Positions 8,970 to 19,863 of a stretch of DNA of 64,000 nucleotides are shown here, piece by piece. A program made the position numbers and the translations under genes. Within the stretch, counting starts at the first letter, position 1; each line of letters begins with the position of its first letter. The stretch is from Hymenobacter caeli. GTDB lineage: Bacteria; Bacteroidota; Bacteroidia; Cytophagales; Hymenobacteraceae. Below the pieces are notes generated by a model. It was not told the DNA's origin, did no database searches, and saw only the letters and a program-made list of their open reading frames with translations. The stretch lies in the NCBI RefSeq assembly GCF_013294115.1, contig NZ_JABSNP010000014.1:62001-126000 (forward strand), given 5' to 3'.

Positions 8970-9065
8970 TAACTGTTAGCTGTTGGCTATTAGCTGTTAG
9001 CTTTTATCAAAGCGGCTAAACCGTTGGCACAGAGCTAACAGCTAACAGCTAATGGCTAACAGCTC
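8970..9065. repeat. Inverted repeat of TAACAGC-type phrases between sdhA and sdhB
   Basis: The left arm (8971-9002) and right arm (9032-9065) are imperfect complements. Each is itself made of tandem 7-10 bp words: the right arm reads TAACAGC, TAACAGC, TAATGGC, TAACAGC. It occupies the whole sdhA-sdhB spacer, so the transcript would carry a long stem there. This could tune the ratio of the two subunits or protect the RNA; that is inference. Confidence 0.65.
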
Positions 9066-9072
9066 ACAATAA

Positions 9073-11006
<1,934 letters not shown>

Positions 11007-11007
<1 letters not shown>

Positions 11008-11744
11008 TATTTCAGGGCTAGCGTGAGGGAATGGACCAGCGGTGCCACGGTCGAAGATAAATGACCCTGGGCATCGGTAAACAAGAAGAAATACAAGGGC
11101 ATGGCGGCGAAACCGGCCGACACCACCACGGCGAAGCCGTAGCCGACGGCCTTGATGAGCGGCGTGTACTTGCGGTGGTTCAGGCCCAGCGTCTGGAAGC
11201 CCGAGCCGAAGCCGTGCCACAGGTGGTAGCCCAGCGAGGCTTGCGCCGCCACGTAGAGCAGCACGTACCACCACTGCTTAAACGAGCTGACGACCAGCGT
11301 GTACAGGTCGTCGTTTTGGTTGATGTCCGGGTCGAGCGTGCCGAAGCGGGCCCGCCAGAAGAAGTTGTACAGGTGCACAATCAGGAAAACCAAGATGATG
11401 CTGCCCAGGATGCCCATGTTGCGCGAGGTCCACTCCGAGTTTTGCTCCGAGTGGTTAGCCACGTACCGCTGGGGGCGGGCCGTCTGGTTGCGGCGCGTCA
11501 GCATCAAGGCTTCGTAGATGTGGAAGCCGAAGCCCAGCACCAGGCCCCACTCGATGGTGCGGATAACGGGGTTGGTGCCCATGAAGTGCGAATACGTGTT
11601 GAAGGCCGCACCGTCGTCGTGTTTAAAGAGCTGCAAGTTGCCCACGAGGTGGACCACCAGGAACGTGCAGAGGAACAAGCCCGTGAGGGACATGACAATC
11701 TTGCGCCCGATGCTACTGGAAAAAGTTTTGGAAATCCAACTCAT
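11007..11744 (-). CDS. sdhC: Succinate dehydrogenase cytochrome b subunit (single-subunit B-type anchor)
   Basis: This is the membrane anchor of complex II, binding haem and menaquinone. The 245 residues start [15 protein letters not shown] and form five predicted transmembrane helices (for example [20 protein letters not shown] near 14-33). Conserved His residues in HLVGN, FHIYEA and YHLWHG are candidate haem ligands. One fused anchor rather than separate SdhC and SdhD is the form known from Bacillus, Wolinella and Bacteroidota. The frame continues upstream to 11816, but a near-consensus promoter at 11786-11817 makes ATG 11744 the start. Confidence 0.93.
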
Positions 11745-11785
11745 AAAACGGTCCGCACGGCGGAAAAAAGTAAATGTGTGCTGCC

Positions 11786-11817
11786 CAAAGGTAGGGCCGG
11801 AGGGACGCCCAGGCAAA
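11786..11817 (-). promoter_or_regulatory. Bacteroidota housekeeping promoter of sdhCAB
   Basis: The minus strand shows -33 TTTG (11814-11817), a 20-bp spacer and -7 TACCTTTG (11786-11793). This is close to the TTTG-N19-TANNTTTG consensus. The predicted transcript begins about 38 bp upstream of the sdhC ATG. It is one of the two best promoter matches in the window. Confidence 0.75.
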
Positions 11818-11981
11818 AAACCTAACCCTTTCTCTGCCCCGCCTGCCGAAGTGAATCTATCGGCTGAGACAAGCGTTGGCAGCGTGGCGGAACATGTGGA
11901 TAACCCGCGAGGGTAAAAAAAAGTTAGCTTCGCAAAGCGGTTTATTCCCGACGCTGGCGGGACTTATTTCAATCAACGGCT

Positions 11982-14849
11982 ATGACGGCACTTTTCACTA
12001 ATTGGCACAACTGGCGGCCGGCGGCAATGGGGCTGCTGCTGGCGCTGGGGGCCCTGCTGCCGGGCACGGCCCGGGCCACCCACCTGCGGGCCGGCAACAT
12101 CGAAGCCAAAGTGGACACCACCGCCAGCCACAACCCGCGGCGGATATTCTTCCGCATGATTCTTTACACCGACCTGAGCAGCCCCGTGGTGCAGGACACG
12201 GTGACTATTTACTTTGGCGACGGTACGGTGCAGCACGCCATCCGGCGGACTACTCCGAATGCCGTGCCGCTGGCCAAAAACCCCGACACCGGCCTGAACA
12301 TCTACCTGTTCGAGCACACGTACCCGGCCACCAAGCCGTTGTACTTGGTTAGCTTCATCGGCGAAAATCGTAACAAGTCGGTATTGAATATGACCAACTC
12401 GGTCAACCAGACCTTTTACATCAGCGCCAACGTTACCATAGACCCCGCCCTGGGCGTAAACCATTCGCCAATTCTGAGGGCCCCAGCTGTCGATAAAGCG
12501 GGCCAAAACCAAGTGTTTTTGCACAACCCCGGGGCTTACGATGCCGACGGCGACTCGTTGGCTTTTCATTTGCGCACCAGTCAGCAGTCTGCCGTACCGG
12601 GTGCCAGCAATATGCCAGCGCCCACCACCTGCACAGGCTTTGTTTTTCCCCAACAAATACCTGCCAATGCTGGGGCTAAACAAGTAGCCTACAACGGGGT
12701 ACCGGCTGGTCAGCCCGGGGCATCTGCTATTTTTGTGCAGGACGAGCACACTGGCCAACTTACCTGGAATACGCCCTTGCAGGTAGGCCTGTACAACGTG
12801 GCCTTTAACGTGGAAGAATGGCGCAGAACCGAATTTGGTCATCGGCTAATTGGCAACGTGGTCCGCGACATGCAGATTATCGTGGTGGCGACCAACAACC
12901 TGCGGCCCATCCTCACCATCCCGCCCGACCTTTGCGTGGTGGCGGGCACTACCGTAACGGGCGCGGTGACGGCCACCGACGGTACGGCCCCCGGCGCGGC
13001 GGCCCAAACGCCTGTGACGCTCTCGGCCTTCTCGGGCGTCATTCCGCCGGCCCGCTTCGTGCAAACCGCCACGGGGCCGCCCACGGCCAGCGGCACGTTT
13101 ACCTGGACCACGGATTGCAGCAACGTGGCCAAGGAGCCGTACTCGGTGGTGTTCAAGGCCCAGGACAGCCCGCCGACCCCCGAGTTCCCACTTATCGATG
13201 AGCAGGTGTGGCGCATCACCGTGGTAGGGCCCCCGCCGCAAAGCCTGGTGGCTACGCCCGTGGTGGGGGCCGTGAACCAGGTGAACCTGACCTGGGACCG
13301 CTACACCTGCGCCAACGCCAGCTTCATCCGCATCTACCGCCGCGAGGGCTGCCTGGCCTACACGCCGGGGCCCTGCGACACGGGCCTGCCCGCCTCGACG
13401 GGCTACGCGCTGATTGGCTCGGTAGCGGCCAACTTGTCGGCTTTTAAGGACGACAACAACGGCGCGGGCCTGGTGCGCGGCAAAACCTACAGCTACCGCA
13501 TCTACGCCGATTTTCCGCTGCCGGGCCTGGGGGCCAGCCTGCCCTCGGCCGAGGCCTGCGTGACCCTCACCGGCCTGGCGGCCCGCCTCAAAAACGTGGA
13601 CGTGGACCGCACCGACCCCACCACCGGGCAAATTACCGTGCGCTGGACGCCGGCCCGCGCCGGCCTCAGCCAGACGCTGGCCGCGCCCGCCGGCTACCGG
13701 CTCTCGCGGGGCGTGGGCCTGGCCCCCACCACCTACGCGCTGGTGCGCCCGGATCCGTTTGCCCTCACCGACTCGTCGTACGTGGACATGGGCCTGAACA
13801 CGACGGCCAACCAGTACACGTACAAGCTGGAGCTGTTTTATGCTTCGTCGGCCCAGCCCGGCGCGACGCAAACCGTCGAAACCTCGCCCACGGCCAGCAG
13901 CGTGCGCACCAGCGTCGTCGCCAACGGCTTGAATAAGACGGTGGCCGTGAGCTGGACCTACCAAACGCCCTGGGACAACACGGCCCAGCCGGCGCGGGTG
14001 TTCCGCAGCGGCACGGGGCCCGCCGGGCCCTTTGCGCAGGTGGGGGCCCCGGCCACCGCGGCCACCGGCGGCACCTTCACCGACAGCGACCCCGCCCTGG
14101 TGAAGGGCCAGAGCTACTGCTACTACGTGCTGACCACGGGCCAGTACAACCCCACGGGCTACCTGAGCGGGCTGCTCAACAAGAGCCAAATTATTTGCGC
14201 CACGCTGCTCGACCAGCCCTGCGTGCCGGTGCTCACGCTGGCCCCGGCCAACTGCGACAGCCTGGCCGCGCTGCCCAGCTACCCGGACCCCAACCAGCGC
14301 TACAGCAACGCCCTGCGCTGGACGGTGGGCAGCCTGCCCACCGGTTGCAACGCCGCGGCCAGCTACTACCGCATCTTCTACCGGCCCACCGCCGACGGGG
14401 CGTTTGCGCTAATCGACTCGACCACCGCTTTGAGCTACGTGCACCGCAACCTGCCCGACCCGGCCGGCTGCTACGAAGTGCAGGCCGTGGGCGCGGGCGG
14501 CGTGCGCTCGGCCCTGAGCAACGTGGCCTGCCAGACCGAGTGCGTGTTCTTCCTGTTGCCCAACATCTTCACCCCCAACGGCGACAACCAGAACGATACG
14601 TTCCAGCCCAAAACGGCCAGCCCGCTGCGCAGCGTGCACTTCCAGGCCTTCAACCGCTGGGGCGTGAAGGTTTTTGAGAACACCACCACTGGCCGCGTCT
14701 TCATCAACTGGAGCGGCGGGGGCCCGGGCGAGGCCGGCACCGGCGGCAAGGTGTCCGAAGGCCTGTACTACTACCTGGCCGAGGTGCAGTTTGCCGACGC
14801 CGCCAGCACCACCCGCACCTACAAGGGCTGGGTGCAGATTATCCGCTAG
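11982..14849 (+). CDS. Large secreted protein with gliding-motility/T9SS type B C-terminal sorting domain
   Basis: This is a predicted exported surface or secreted protein of unknown role. The 955 residues start with a signal peptide (about 1-32; hydrophobic MGLLLALGALLPG, cleavage near ARA-THL). The body (about 33-850) is beta-rich with Ig or fibronectin-like modules and many Thr, Pro and Ala residues. The last 95 residues are a CHU_C/gliding-motility type domain with the signature IFTPNGDNQNDTF and NRWGVKVFE, ending GWVQIIR. That domain is the type B signal for the type IX secretion system. It has its own terminator at 14895. An adhesin role is plausible but not shown. Confidence 0.85.
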   Translation: MTALFTNWHNWRPAAMGLLLALGALLPGTARATHLRAGNIEAKVDTTASHNPRRIFFRMILYTDLSSPVVQDTVTIYFGDGTVQHAIRRTTPNAVPLAKNPDTGLNIYLFEHTYPATKPLYLVSFIGENRNKSVLNMTNSVNQTFYISANVTIDPALGVNHSPILRAPAVDKAGQNQVFLHNPGAYDADGDSLAFHLRTSQQSAVPGASNMPAPTTCTGFVFPQQIPANAGAKQVAYNGVPAGQPGASAIFVQDEHTGQLTWNTPLQVGLYNVAFNVEEWRRTEFGHRLIGNVVRDMQIIVVATNNLRPILTIPPDLCVVAGTTVTGAVTATDGTAPGAAAQTPVTLSAFSGVIPPARFVQTATGPPTASGTFTWTTDCSNVAKEPYSVVFKAQDSPPTPEFPLIDEQVWRITVVGPPPQSLVATPVVGAVNQVNLTWDRYTCANASFIRIYRREGCLAYTPGPCDTGLPASTGYALIGSVAANLSAFKDDNNGAGLVRGKTYSYRIYADFPLPGLGASLPSAEACVTLTGLAARLKNVDVDRTDPTTGQITVRWTPARAGLSQTLAAPAGYRLSRGVGLAPTTYALVRPDPFALTDSSYVDMGLNTTANQYTYKLELFYASSAQPGATQTVETSPTASSVRTSVVANGLNKTVAVSWTYQTPWDNTAQPARVFRSGTGPAGPFAQVGAPATAATGGTFTDSDPALVKGQSYCYYVLTTGQYNPTGYLSGLLNKSQIICATLLDQPCVPVLTLAPANCDSLAALPSYPDPNQRYSNALRWTVGSLPTGCNAAASYYRIFYRPTADGAFALIDSTTALSYVHRNLPDPAGCYEVQAVGAGGVRSALSNVACQTECVFFLLPNIFTPNGDNQNDTFQPKTASPLRSVHFQAFNRWGVKVFENTTTGRVFINWSGGGPGEAGTGGKVSEGLYYYLAEVQFADAASTTRTYKGWVQIIR

Positions 14850-14894
14850 GCCGGCGCGGCCCCGGACGAACCTCCCGGGCCTTGAACAAGCAGG

Positions 14895-14925
14895 AAGAGG
14901 AGGCCCCGGGCCTCCTCTTTTTTTT
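14895..14925 (+). terminator. Rho-independent terminator after the T9SS type B protein
   Basis: The stem AAGAGGAGGCCC/GGGCCTCCTCTT is followed directly by a run of eight or more T. It starts 46 bp after the stop codon. This is the most classical intrinsic terminator in the window. Confidence 0.88.
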
Positions 14926-15029
14926 GCCCAACCGCGCTTTTTGTGCAGCTTGCGGCCCCGTTTGGCAACGCCCCCGCCCCCGGCGGGCCGTTCCCAAAAT
15001 CCGACCAACCCGCTAAATCCGCTAAATCC

Positions 15030-15920
15030 GTGGTTCAGACCGCCTTTATCTTCCCCGGCCAGGGCAGCCAGTTTCCGGGCATGGCCCGCGAGCTGTTTGC
15101 GCAGAGCGAGCCGGCCCGCCAGCTCCTTACCCAAGCCAACGACATCCTGGGCTTTTCGCTCACGGAGCTGATGTTCAACGGCTCGGAAGAGGACCTGCGC
15201 CGCACCGACGTGACGCAGCCGGCCATTTTTGTGCATTCGGTGGCCCAGTTCGTGGCCGTGCCCGACCGGGCCGTGGGCATGGCCGCCGGCCACTCGCTGG
15301 GCGAGTTTTCGGCCCTGGTGGCGGCGGGGGTGCTCACCTTCGCCGATGCCCTGCGCCTGGTGGCCCGCCGCGCCCAGGCCATGCAGGCCGCCTGCCAGGA
15401 GCAGCCCGGCACGATGGCCGCCATCCTGGGCCTGGCCGACGACGTGGTGGAGCGCATCTGCCAGGAAATCAGCGCCGGGGGCGACGTGGTGGTGGCCGCC
15501 AACTACAACTGCCCCGGCCAGCTGGTGGTGTCGGGCGCGGTGCGCGGCGTGGGGCGGGCCTGCGAGCAGCTGAAAGCCGCCGGGGCCAAGCGGGCCCTGC
15601 TGCTGCCAGTGGGCGGGGCCTTCCACTCGCCGCTGATGCAGTCGGCGGCCACGGCGCTGGGCGCGGCCATCGAAACCACTCCGTTCAGCGAGGCCCGCTG
15701 CCCCGTGTACCAGAACGTGGACGGGCGGCCGCACCGGGCCCCAGCCGAAATCAAGGCCCACCTGCTGGCCCAGCTCACGGCCCCCGTGCGCTGGACCCAA
15801 TCGGTGCAGCACATGGCCGCCGACGGGGCCCTGGAATTCGTGGAGTGCGGCCCCGGCAAAGTGCTCCAGGGCCTGGTGAAAAAGATTGTGCCCACGGCCA
15901 CCGTCGCCTCGGCGCCGTGA
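15030..15920 (+). CDS. fabD: Malonyl-CoA:ACP transacylase
   Basis: FabD loads malonate from CoA onto acyl carrier protein for fatty-acid synthesis in the cytoplasm. The 296 residues start with the family N-terminus (V)VQTAFIFPGQGSQFPGMA, carry the nucleophile elbow GHSLG (87-91, Ser89), and later the active-site His in FHSPLM and the motif VDGRPH. The frame opens at GTG 14943, but those 29 residues are unlike the family. GTG 15030, one codon before VQTAFIF, is chosen. The stop overlaps the GTG start of the next gene (GTGA), an unusual coupling for fabD. Confidence 0.93.
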   Translation: MVQTAFIFPGQGSQFPGMARELFAQSEPARQLLTQANDILGFSLTELMFNGSEEDLRRTDVTQPAIFVHSVAQFVAVPDRAVGMAAGHSLGEFSALVAAGVLTFADALRLVARRAQAMQAACQEQPGTMAAILGLADDVVERICQEISAGGDVVVAANYNCPGQLVVSGAVRGVGRACEQLKAAGAKRALLLPVGGAFHSPLMQSAATALGAAIETTPFSEARCPVYQNVDGRPHRAPAEIKAHLLAQLTAPVRWTQSVQHMAADGALEFVECGPGKVLQGLVKKIVPTATVASAP

Positions 15921-17107
15921 GCAGGCCGTCCGAGCTGGGCGCCGCGCCAGCGCGGGCAAAGTTTGCCGGAGCCGTGGCCGCCGTGGTGGTGCTGGGCTTG
16001 TACTGGGTGCTCAGTCAGGGCGGTTTCGGTGGCACCGGCGATTCGTTCAGCTACCTATCTGCGGCCCGTAGCCTGCGCACCAGCGGCCAGATGCTGGGCC
16101 CCGATGGGCTTCCTTACCGCCTGTGGGGGCCCCTGTACCCGGCCCTGTTGAGCGTATTCAGCTCCTTCGCTTCGCTTCGCTGCTTGTACGCACTGGCTTT
16201 GCTGGGCCACTTATTGCTCTGGAGCCGGGCCGGCAATCATTTGCTGCCTGCCCCCCGGGCTTGGGTATTGCCCCTCGCACTGTCCTTGAGCACGGCCATA
16301 CTGGTGCCGGCCAAGTTCATCTGGTCGGAAACGGTGTTCTTTTTTTTAGTAGCGGCTTACAGCGGCGCGCTGCTAGCCTGGCTGCGGACCAACAACGGCC
16401 GCTGGTTGGGTTGGGCCACACTGGCCGGTTTCTTATTGCCTTTGCAGCGAACTTCCGGGGCGTTTTTATTGCTCGGAGCCGGCGCAGGCCTCTTGGCTAA
16501 CGCGGCCTGGCGCACGCGCAACCGCTGGCAGTTGGTGGCGCACGGCTTCGTTTGCGCAAGCGGGGCGATGCTCTGGAACATTCACACGGCGCTGGCCGGC
16601 CCTCGCGTCGTTAGGGTGCCCGGCGGGTGGTCGATGCTGGCCGAATTGCAGGCCCAGTACGGCTTTGTGGTGCTACGCTGGTTCAGTCCGCTGGCCGCGG
16701 GATGGTACGGGGCCCTGCCCTTCGCTTTTTGGGCGCTGGGCATGGTGGGCCTGCTGGCGTGGCTGTGGCCCGCGGGCCGGCCGTGGCGCGTGGGGCTGGC
16801 CACCCCTACGGCCGCCCTGCAGCTGTGTTGGTGGCTGACGGTGGCCAATGTGCTGGGCCACGTGGTGGCCGTGACCTACCGGCTAGGCACTGGCGGCGTG
16901 CACGACGCTGAACGCTACATGGCCCCGGTGACCGGCCCCGTGCTACTGCTGGTACTGGCCCGTTGGCCCACTGCGGGGGCAGTGCGTTGGCGGCAGGTGC
17001 TGAATGGCTGCGTGCTGGCCGCCTGGCTCGGCTACTCGGCCCTGCGCGTGGGCCACAACGTGGCCGAGCTGCGCCACCGCCCGCCCATTGTAGGGCCCCA
17101 GCATTGA
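15917..17107 (+). CDS. Polytopic membrane protein of unknown function (GT-C glycosyltransferase-like)
   Basis: The 396-residue product has about ten hydrophobic helices. Early on it has the luminal segment GDSFSYLSAARSLRTSG followed by YRLWGPLYPALLS, reminiscent of the first loop of GT-C polyprenyl-phosphate-sugar mannosyltransferases (an acidic residue followed by a P-L-Y/P pattern). That similarity is weak, and I would not assign a substrate. GTG 15917 is chosen because it overlaps the fabD stop by four bases; the frame is open further upstream inside fabD. The gene ends in a clear gap before the convergent folK. Confidence 0.6.
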   Translation: MSRPSELGAAPARAKFAGAVAAVVVLGLYWVLSQGGFGGTGDSFSYLSAARSLRTSGQMLGPDGLPYRLWGPLYPALLSVFSSFASLRCLYALALLGHLLLWSRAGNHLLPAPRAWVLPLALSLSTAILVPAKFIWSETVFFFLVAAYSGALLAWLRTNNGRWLGWATLAGFLLPLQRTSGAFLLLGAGAGLLANAAWRTRNRWQLVAHGFVCASGAMLWNIHTALAGPRVVRVPGGWSMLAELQAQYGFVVLRWFSPLAAGWYGALPFAFWALGMVGLLAWLWPAGRPWRVGLATPTAALQLCWWLTVANVLGHVVAVTYRLGTGGVHDAERYMAPVTGPVLLLVLARWPTAGAVRWRQVLNGCVLAAWLGYSALRVGHNVAELRHRPPIVGPQH

Positions 17108-17169
17108 GGGAGGAAGCTGGGTGCCGGGCGATGGGGGTGGTACCCCGACCCCGGGTTTTGCCGTAGTAC

Positions 17170-17664
17170 CTATTCCCCTGGCCACGGCCGCACGGCCAAC
17201 TCATCGGGGCAAGCCGCCAGCAGCTCGGCCACGGTTTGGTGCAGCTGCGGGTGCACGGCCGCGGCAGCAATTTCGGCCAGGGGCACCAGCGCAAAGCGGC
17301 GCAGCGGCAGGCGCGGGTGGGGCACCGTTAGGTCTTGGCTGTCAATAATTTCGTTGCCGTAGAGCAGAATGTCCACGTCGAGGGTGCGGCTGCCCCAGCG
17401 CTCGTGCCGCTCGCGGCCGGCGGCGGCTTCGGTGGCCAGGCAGTGGGCCAGCAAAGCCGCCGGGGCCAGGGCCGTGCGCAGGGCCACGGCCTGGTTGAGG
17501 TAGGCCGGCTGGTCGGCCCGCCCCCAGGCGGCGGTTTCGTAAAGGCCGGAAACGGCCACGATTTCGCCCGCTGCGGCCAGGCCGGCGCGGGCCCTGCGCA
17601 GGTAGGCGGCCCGGTCGCCGAGGTTGCTGCCCAGCAGCAGGTAGGCCAGGACCGGCGCACTCAC
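17170..17664 (-). CDS. folK: 2-amino-4-hydroxy-6-hydroxymethyldihydropteridine pyrophosphokinase
   Basis: HPPK transfers pyrophosphate from ATP to the pterin in folate synthesis. The 164 residues contain the N-terminal motif LLLGSNLGDR (9-18), then VSGLYETAAWG, the signature RWGSRTLDVDILLYG and PHPRLPLRRFALVPLAEI. All are standard HPPK motifs carrying the ATP and Mg2+ ligands. The frame extends far upstream inside the preceding gene, but GTG 17664 overlaps its TGA by four bases and gives the normal start, so the two genes are probably translationally coupled. Confidence 0.93.
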   Translation of the reverse strand: MSAPVLAYLLLGSNLGDRAAYLRRARAGLAAAGEIVAVSGLYETAAWGRADQPAYLNQAVALRTALAPAALLAHCLATEAAAGRERHERWGSRTLDVDILLYGNEIIDSQDLTVPHPRLPLRRFALVPLAEIAAAAVHPQLHQTVAELLAACPDELAVRPWPGE

Positions 17665-18521
17665 GCCTGCCGGGCGAAAAATTCGGCCGTGCGCTGGGCC
17701 ACCAGGGCCGCCGGCGCGGGCAGCGCCGGGCCGGGCCAGGGGTGGGCCCCGCCGAACATGTGCGTGCCCGCCGGCACCACCAGCAGCTCGGCGGCGGGCT
17801 TGGCCTGGCGCAGGGCGTGGGCCGCGGCCAGGGGCACGGTTTCGTCGGCGTCGCCGTGCACGAGCAGCAGGGGCTGGGGCAGGCGGGCGGCCACGTTGGC
17901 CAGCACGTCGAGGCGCGGGCGGTGGGCCTGGTAGTCCTCCACAATCTGGTAGTGCATGGGCAGGGGCTGGCCGGTGCGGCTGTTGGGCACCCACAGCTGG
18001 CCGGTGCGCCGCCACTCGGCCAGCACCGCCGGGTCCCAGCGCTGGTCGATGTCGGCGATGGCGGCCCAGGTGGCCACGGCCCGCACCCGCACGTCTTCGG
18101 CGGCTTTGAGCAGCACCAGGGCCCCGCCCCGGCTGTGGCCCACGAGGTACAGTTGGCGCAGATCCAGCTCGGCGGGGGGCAGGGGCGTGGTACCGGGCGC
18201 GTGCAGGGCGTCCAGCAGCTGTCCCAGGTCGTCCAGCTCGATGCTGAAATTGTTGCGGCCGAAGGCGTCCAAATCCTCTAGGTCACCGGTGCCGCCCACT
18301 ACCAGGCCGTTGTGCGACAGGTTCAGCTTAACGAACACGAAGCCCCGTTCGCCAAAAAAATCGGCCAGCAGCGGGAAATGGCCCCAGTCTTTGAAGCCCT
18401 TGAAGCCGTGGACGAACACCACCACCGGCTTGGGGCGGCCGTCGGGGCGGTAGGTGGCGTCGGCGGCGAAGGGGCGGCCGTGGCGCAAGCCGGTGAGCGT
18501 GAACGAAGCGTGGACGAGCAT
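17661..18521 (-). CDS. Alpha/beta hydrolase family protein
   Basis: This is a cytoplasmic alpha/beta hydrolase of about 286 residues with the oxyanion loop VHGFKGFKDW (37-46). The nucleophile elbow is GHSRGG (128-133, Ser130), and late acid/base residues lie in HGDADETVPL and GTHMFGG. These form a credible Ser-Asp-His triad. The family includes dienelactone hydrolase-like and peptidase-like esterases; the substrate is not predictable. ATG 18521 is preferred over an upstream in-frame codon at 18581. It overlaps folK by four bases downstream. Confidence 0.82.
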   Translation of the reverse strand: MLVHASFTLTGLRHGRPFAADATYRPDGRPKPVVVFVHGFKGFKDWGHFPLLADFFGERGFVFVKLNLSHNGLVVGGTGDLEDLDAFGRNNFSIELDDLGQLLDALHAPGTTPLPPAELDLRQLYLVGHSRGGALVLLKAAEDVRVRAVATWAAIADIDQRWDPAVLAEWRRTGQLWVPNSRTGQPLPMHYQIVEDYQAHRPRLDVLANVAARLPQPLLLVHGDADETVPLAAAHALRQAKPAAELLVVPAGTHMFGGAHPWPGPALPAPAALVAQRTAEFFARQA

Positions 18522-18659
18522 GAGCAAAAATGAGGGAAGCCGGGCGGGCCCGGCGATGCACGGCGCGGCCGGGGCCCGCAATTAATGCGTTGGCGGCGCA
18601 AAAGGTTTGCCGCGCCGCCCGGCCCAGCCTCGGCCGTTGTGCCGTATCATTGCCGCGCC

Positions 18660-19661
18660 ATGCCGCAGCTTTCTTCCGTTTCCCTCGACCAGATTCAGGC
18701 CCCCATCGCGGCCGAAATGGACGAGTTTGAGCACAAATTTCGCCAGTCGATGCGCACCAACGTGCTGCTGCTCGACAAGATTATGGGCTACATCGTGAAG
18801 CGCAAGGGCAAGCAAATCCGGCCCATGTTCGTGTTCTTCTCGGCCCGCATTGCCCTGCCCGACGCGGCCGGCCCGCTGCCCGAAGCCACCTTCCGCGGGG
18901 CCACCCTGATTGAGCTGCTGCACACGGCCACGCTCGTGCACGACGATGTGGTGGACGAGAGCAACTACCGCCGGGGGTTTTTCTCCATCAACGCGCTGTG
19001 GAAGAATAAGATAGCCGTGCTGGTGGGCGACTACCTGCTCTCGCGGGGCCTCCAGCTGGCCCTGGCCCACGACGACTTCGACCTGCTGAAAATCGTGAAC
19101 AACGCCGTGCGCGAGCTGAGCGAAGGCGAGCTGCTGCAAATCGAAAAAGCCCGCAAGCTCGACATCACGGAGGACGTCTATTTTGAAATTATCCGCCAAA
19201 AAACGGCCTCGCTCATCGCCTCCTGCACCGCCGTGGGGGCCGCCTCGGCCGGGGCCGACAAGGAAACCGTGGAGCGGGCCCGCCTCTTCGGCGAGAAAGT
19301 GGGCATGGCCTTCCAGATAAAAGACGACCTGTTCGACTACGGCACGGCCGAAATCGGCAAGCCGGTGGGCATCGACATCAAGGAAAAAAAGATGACGCTG
19401 CCGCTGATTTACGCCCTCCAGCGGGCCGGCTGGCTCGAAAAGCGCCGGATGATTTTCAACGTAAAAAACAACGAGGGCCACCGCGAGCGGGTGCAGCAGG
19501 TCATCGAGTTCGTGAAGCAGTCGGGGGGCCTGGACTACGCCATTGCCACGATGAAAAAGTACCGCGACGAGGCCCTTGCCATCCTGCACACCTTCCCGGA
19601 TTCGGCCAGTCGCACCTCGCTGGAGCAGCTGATTAACTACACCATTGAGCGGGAAAAATAG
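18660..19661 (+). CDS. Polyprenyl diphosphate synthase (trans-isoprenyl diphosphate synthase)
   Basis: This cytoplasmic prenyltransferase condenses IPP onto allylic diphosphates to make long chains, probably the menaquinone side chain or a similar lipid. The 333 residues have the first Asp-rich motif in LVHDDVVDE (DDVVD, 95-99) and the second in FQIKDDLFDYG (DDLFD, 222-226), plus KGKQIRPM and the GEL(L)Q segment. The first motif has two residues between the aspartates, as in long-chain bacterial synthases of the IspB/HepT type. ATG 18660 gives the family N-terminus; upstream in-frame sequence is not conserved in character. Confidence 0.9.
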   Translation: MPQLSSVSLDQIQAPIAAEMDEFEHKFRQSMRTNVLLLDKIMGYIVKRKGKQIRPMFVFFSARIALPDAAGPLPEATFRGATLIELLHTATLVHDDVVDESNYRRGFFSINALWKNKIAVLVGDYLLSRGLQLALAHDDFDLLKIVNNAVRELSEGELLQIEKARKLDITEDVYFEIIRQKTASLIASCTAVGAASAGADKETVERARLFGEKVGMAFQIKDDLFDYGTAEIGKPVGIDIKEKKMTLPLIYALQRAGWLEKRRMIFNVKNNEGHRERVQQVIEFVKQSGGLDYAIATMKKYRDEALAILHTFPDSASRTSLEQLINYTIEREK

Positions 19662-19673
19662 CCTTGTACTGGC

Positions 19674-19841
19674 CGCAGTTTAGCGCGGAGCGCGTAACTG
19701 CTGGCCGGGTGACGGGGTGGGTCTGCGACTCACGGCCGCGCAGCGGCCCGGCGGGTTGCGCCGGGCGGGCCGTTCAATTTTGCGAGTTACAAACTCGCCC
19801 CATTTACCACCCCGCAGTTACGCGCTCCGCGCTAAACTGCG
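19674..19841. repeat. Inverted repeat with perfect 28-bp arms
   Basis: The arms at 19674-19701 and 19814-19841 are exact complements (core TTTAGCGCGGAGCGCGTAAC). They enclose about 112 bp that contain further weak inverted words (GACGGGGTGG against CCACCCC). The element fills the spacer after the polyprenyl synthase. No ORF or transposase is inside, so it resembles a dispersed palindromic repeat or a very small non-autonomous element. Confidence 0.65.
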
Positions 19842-19863
19842 GGCAGCGCGGGCTTTCTAGCGC

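Noticed and set aside
11008..11274. N-terminal extension of SdhA
   Set aside because: It overlaps sdhC and gives a non-family N-terminus; the TAATG overlap at 11007 is the normal start.
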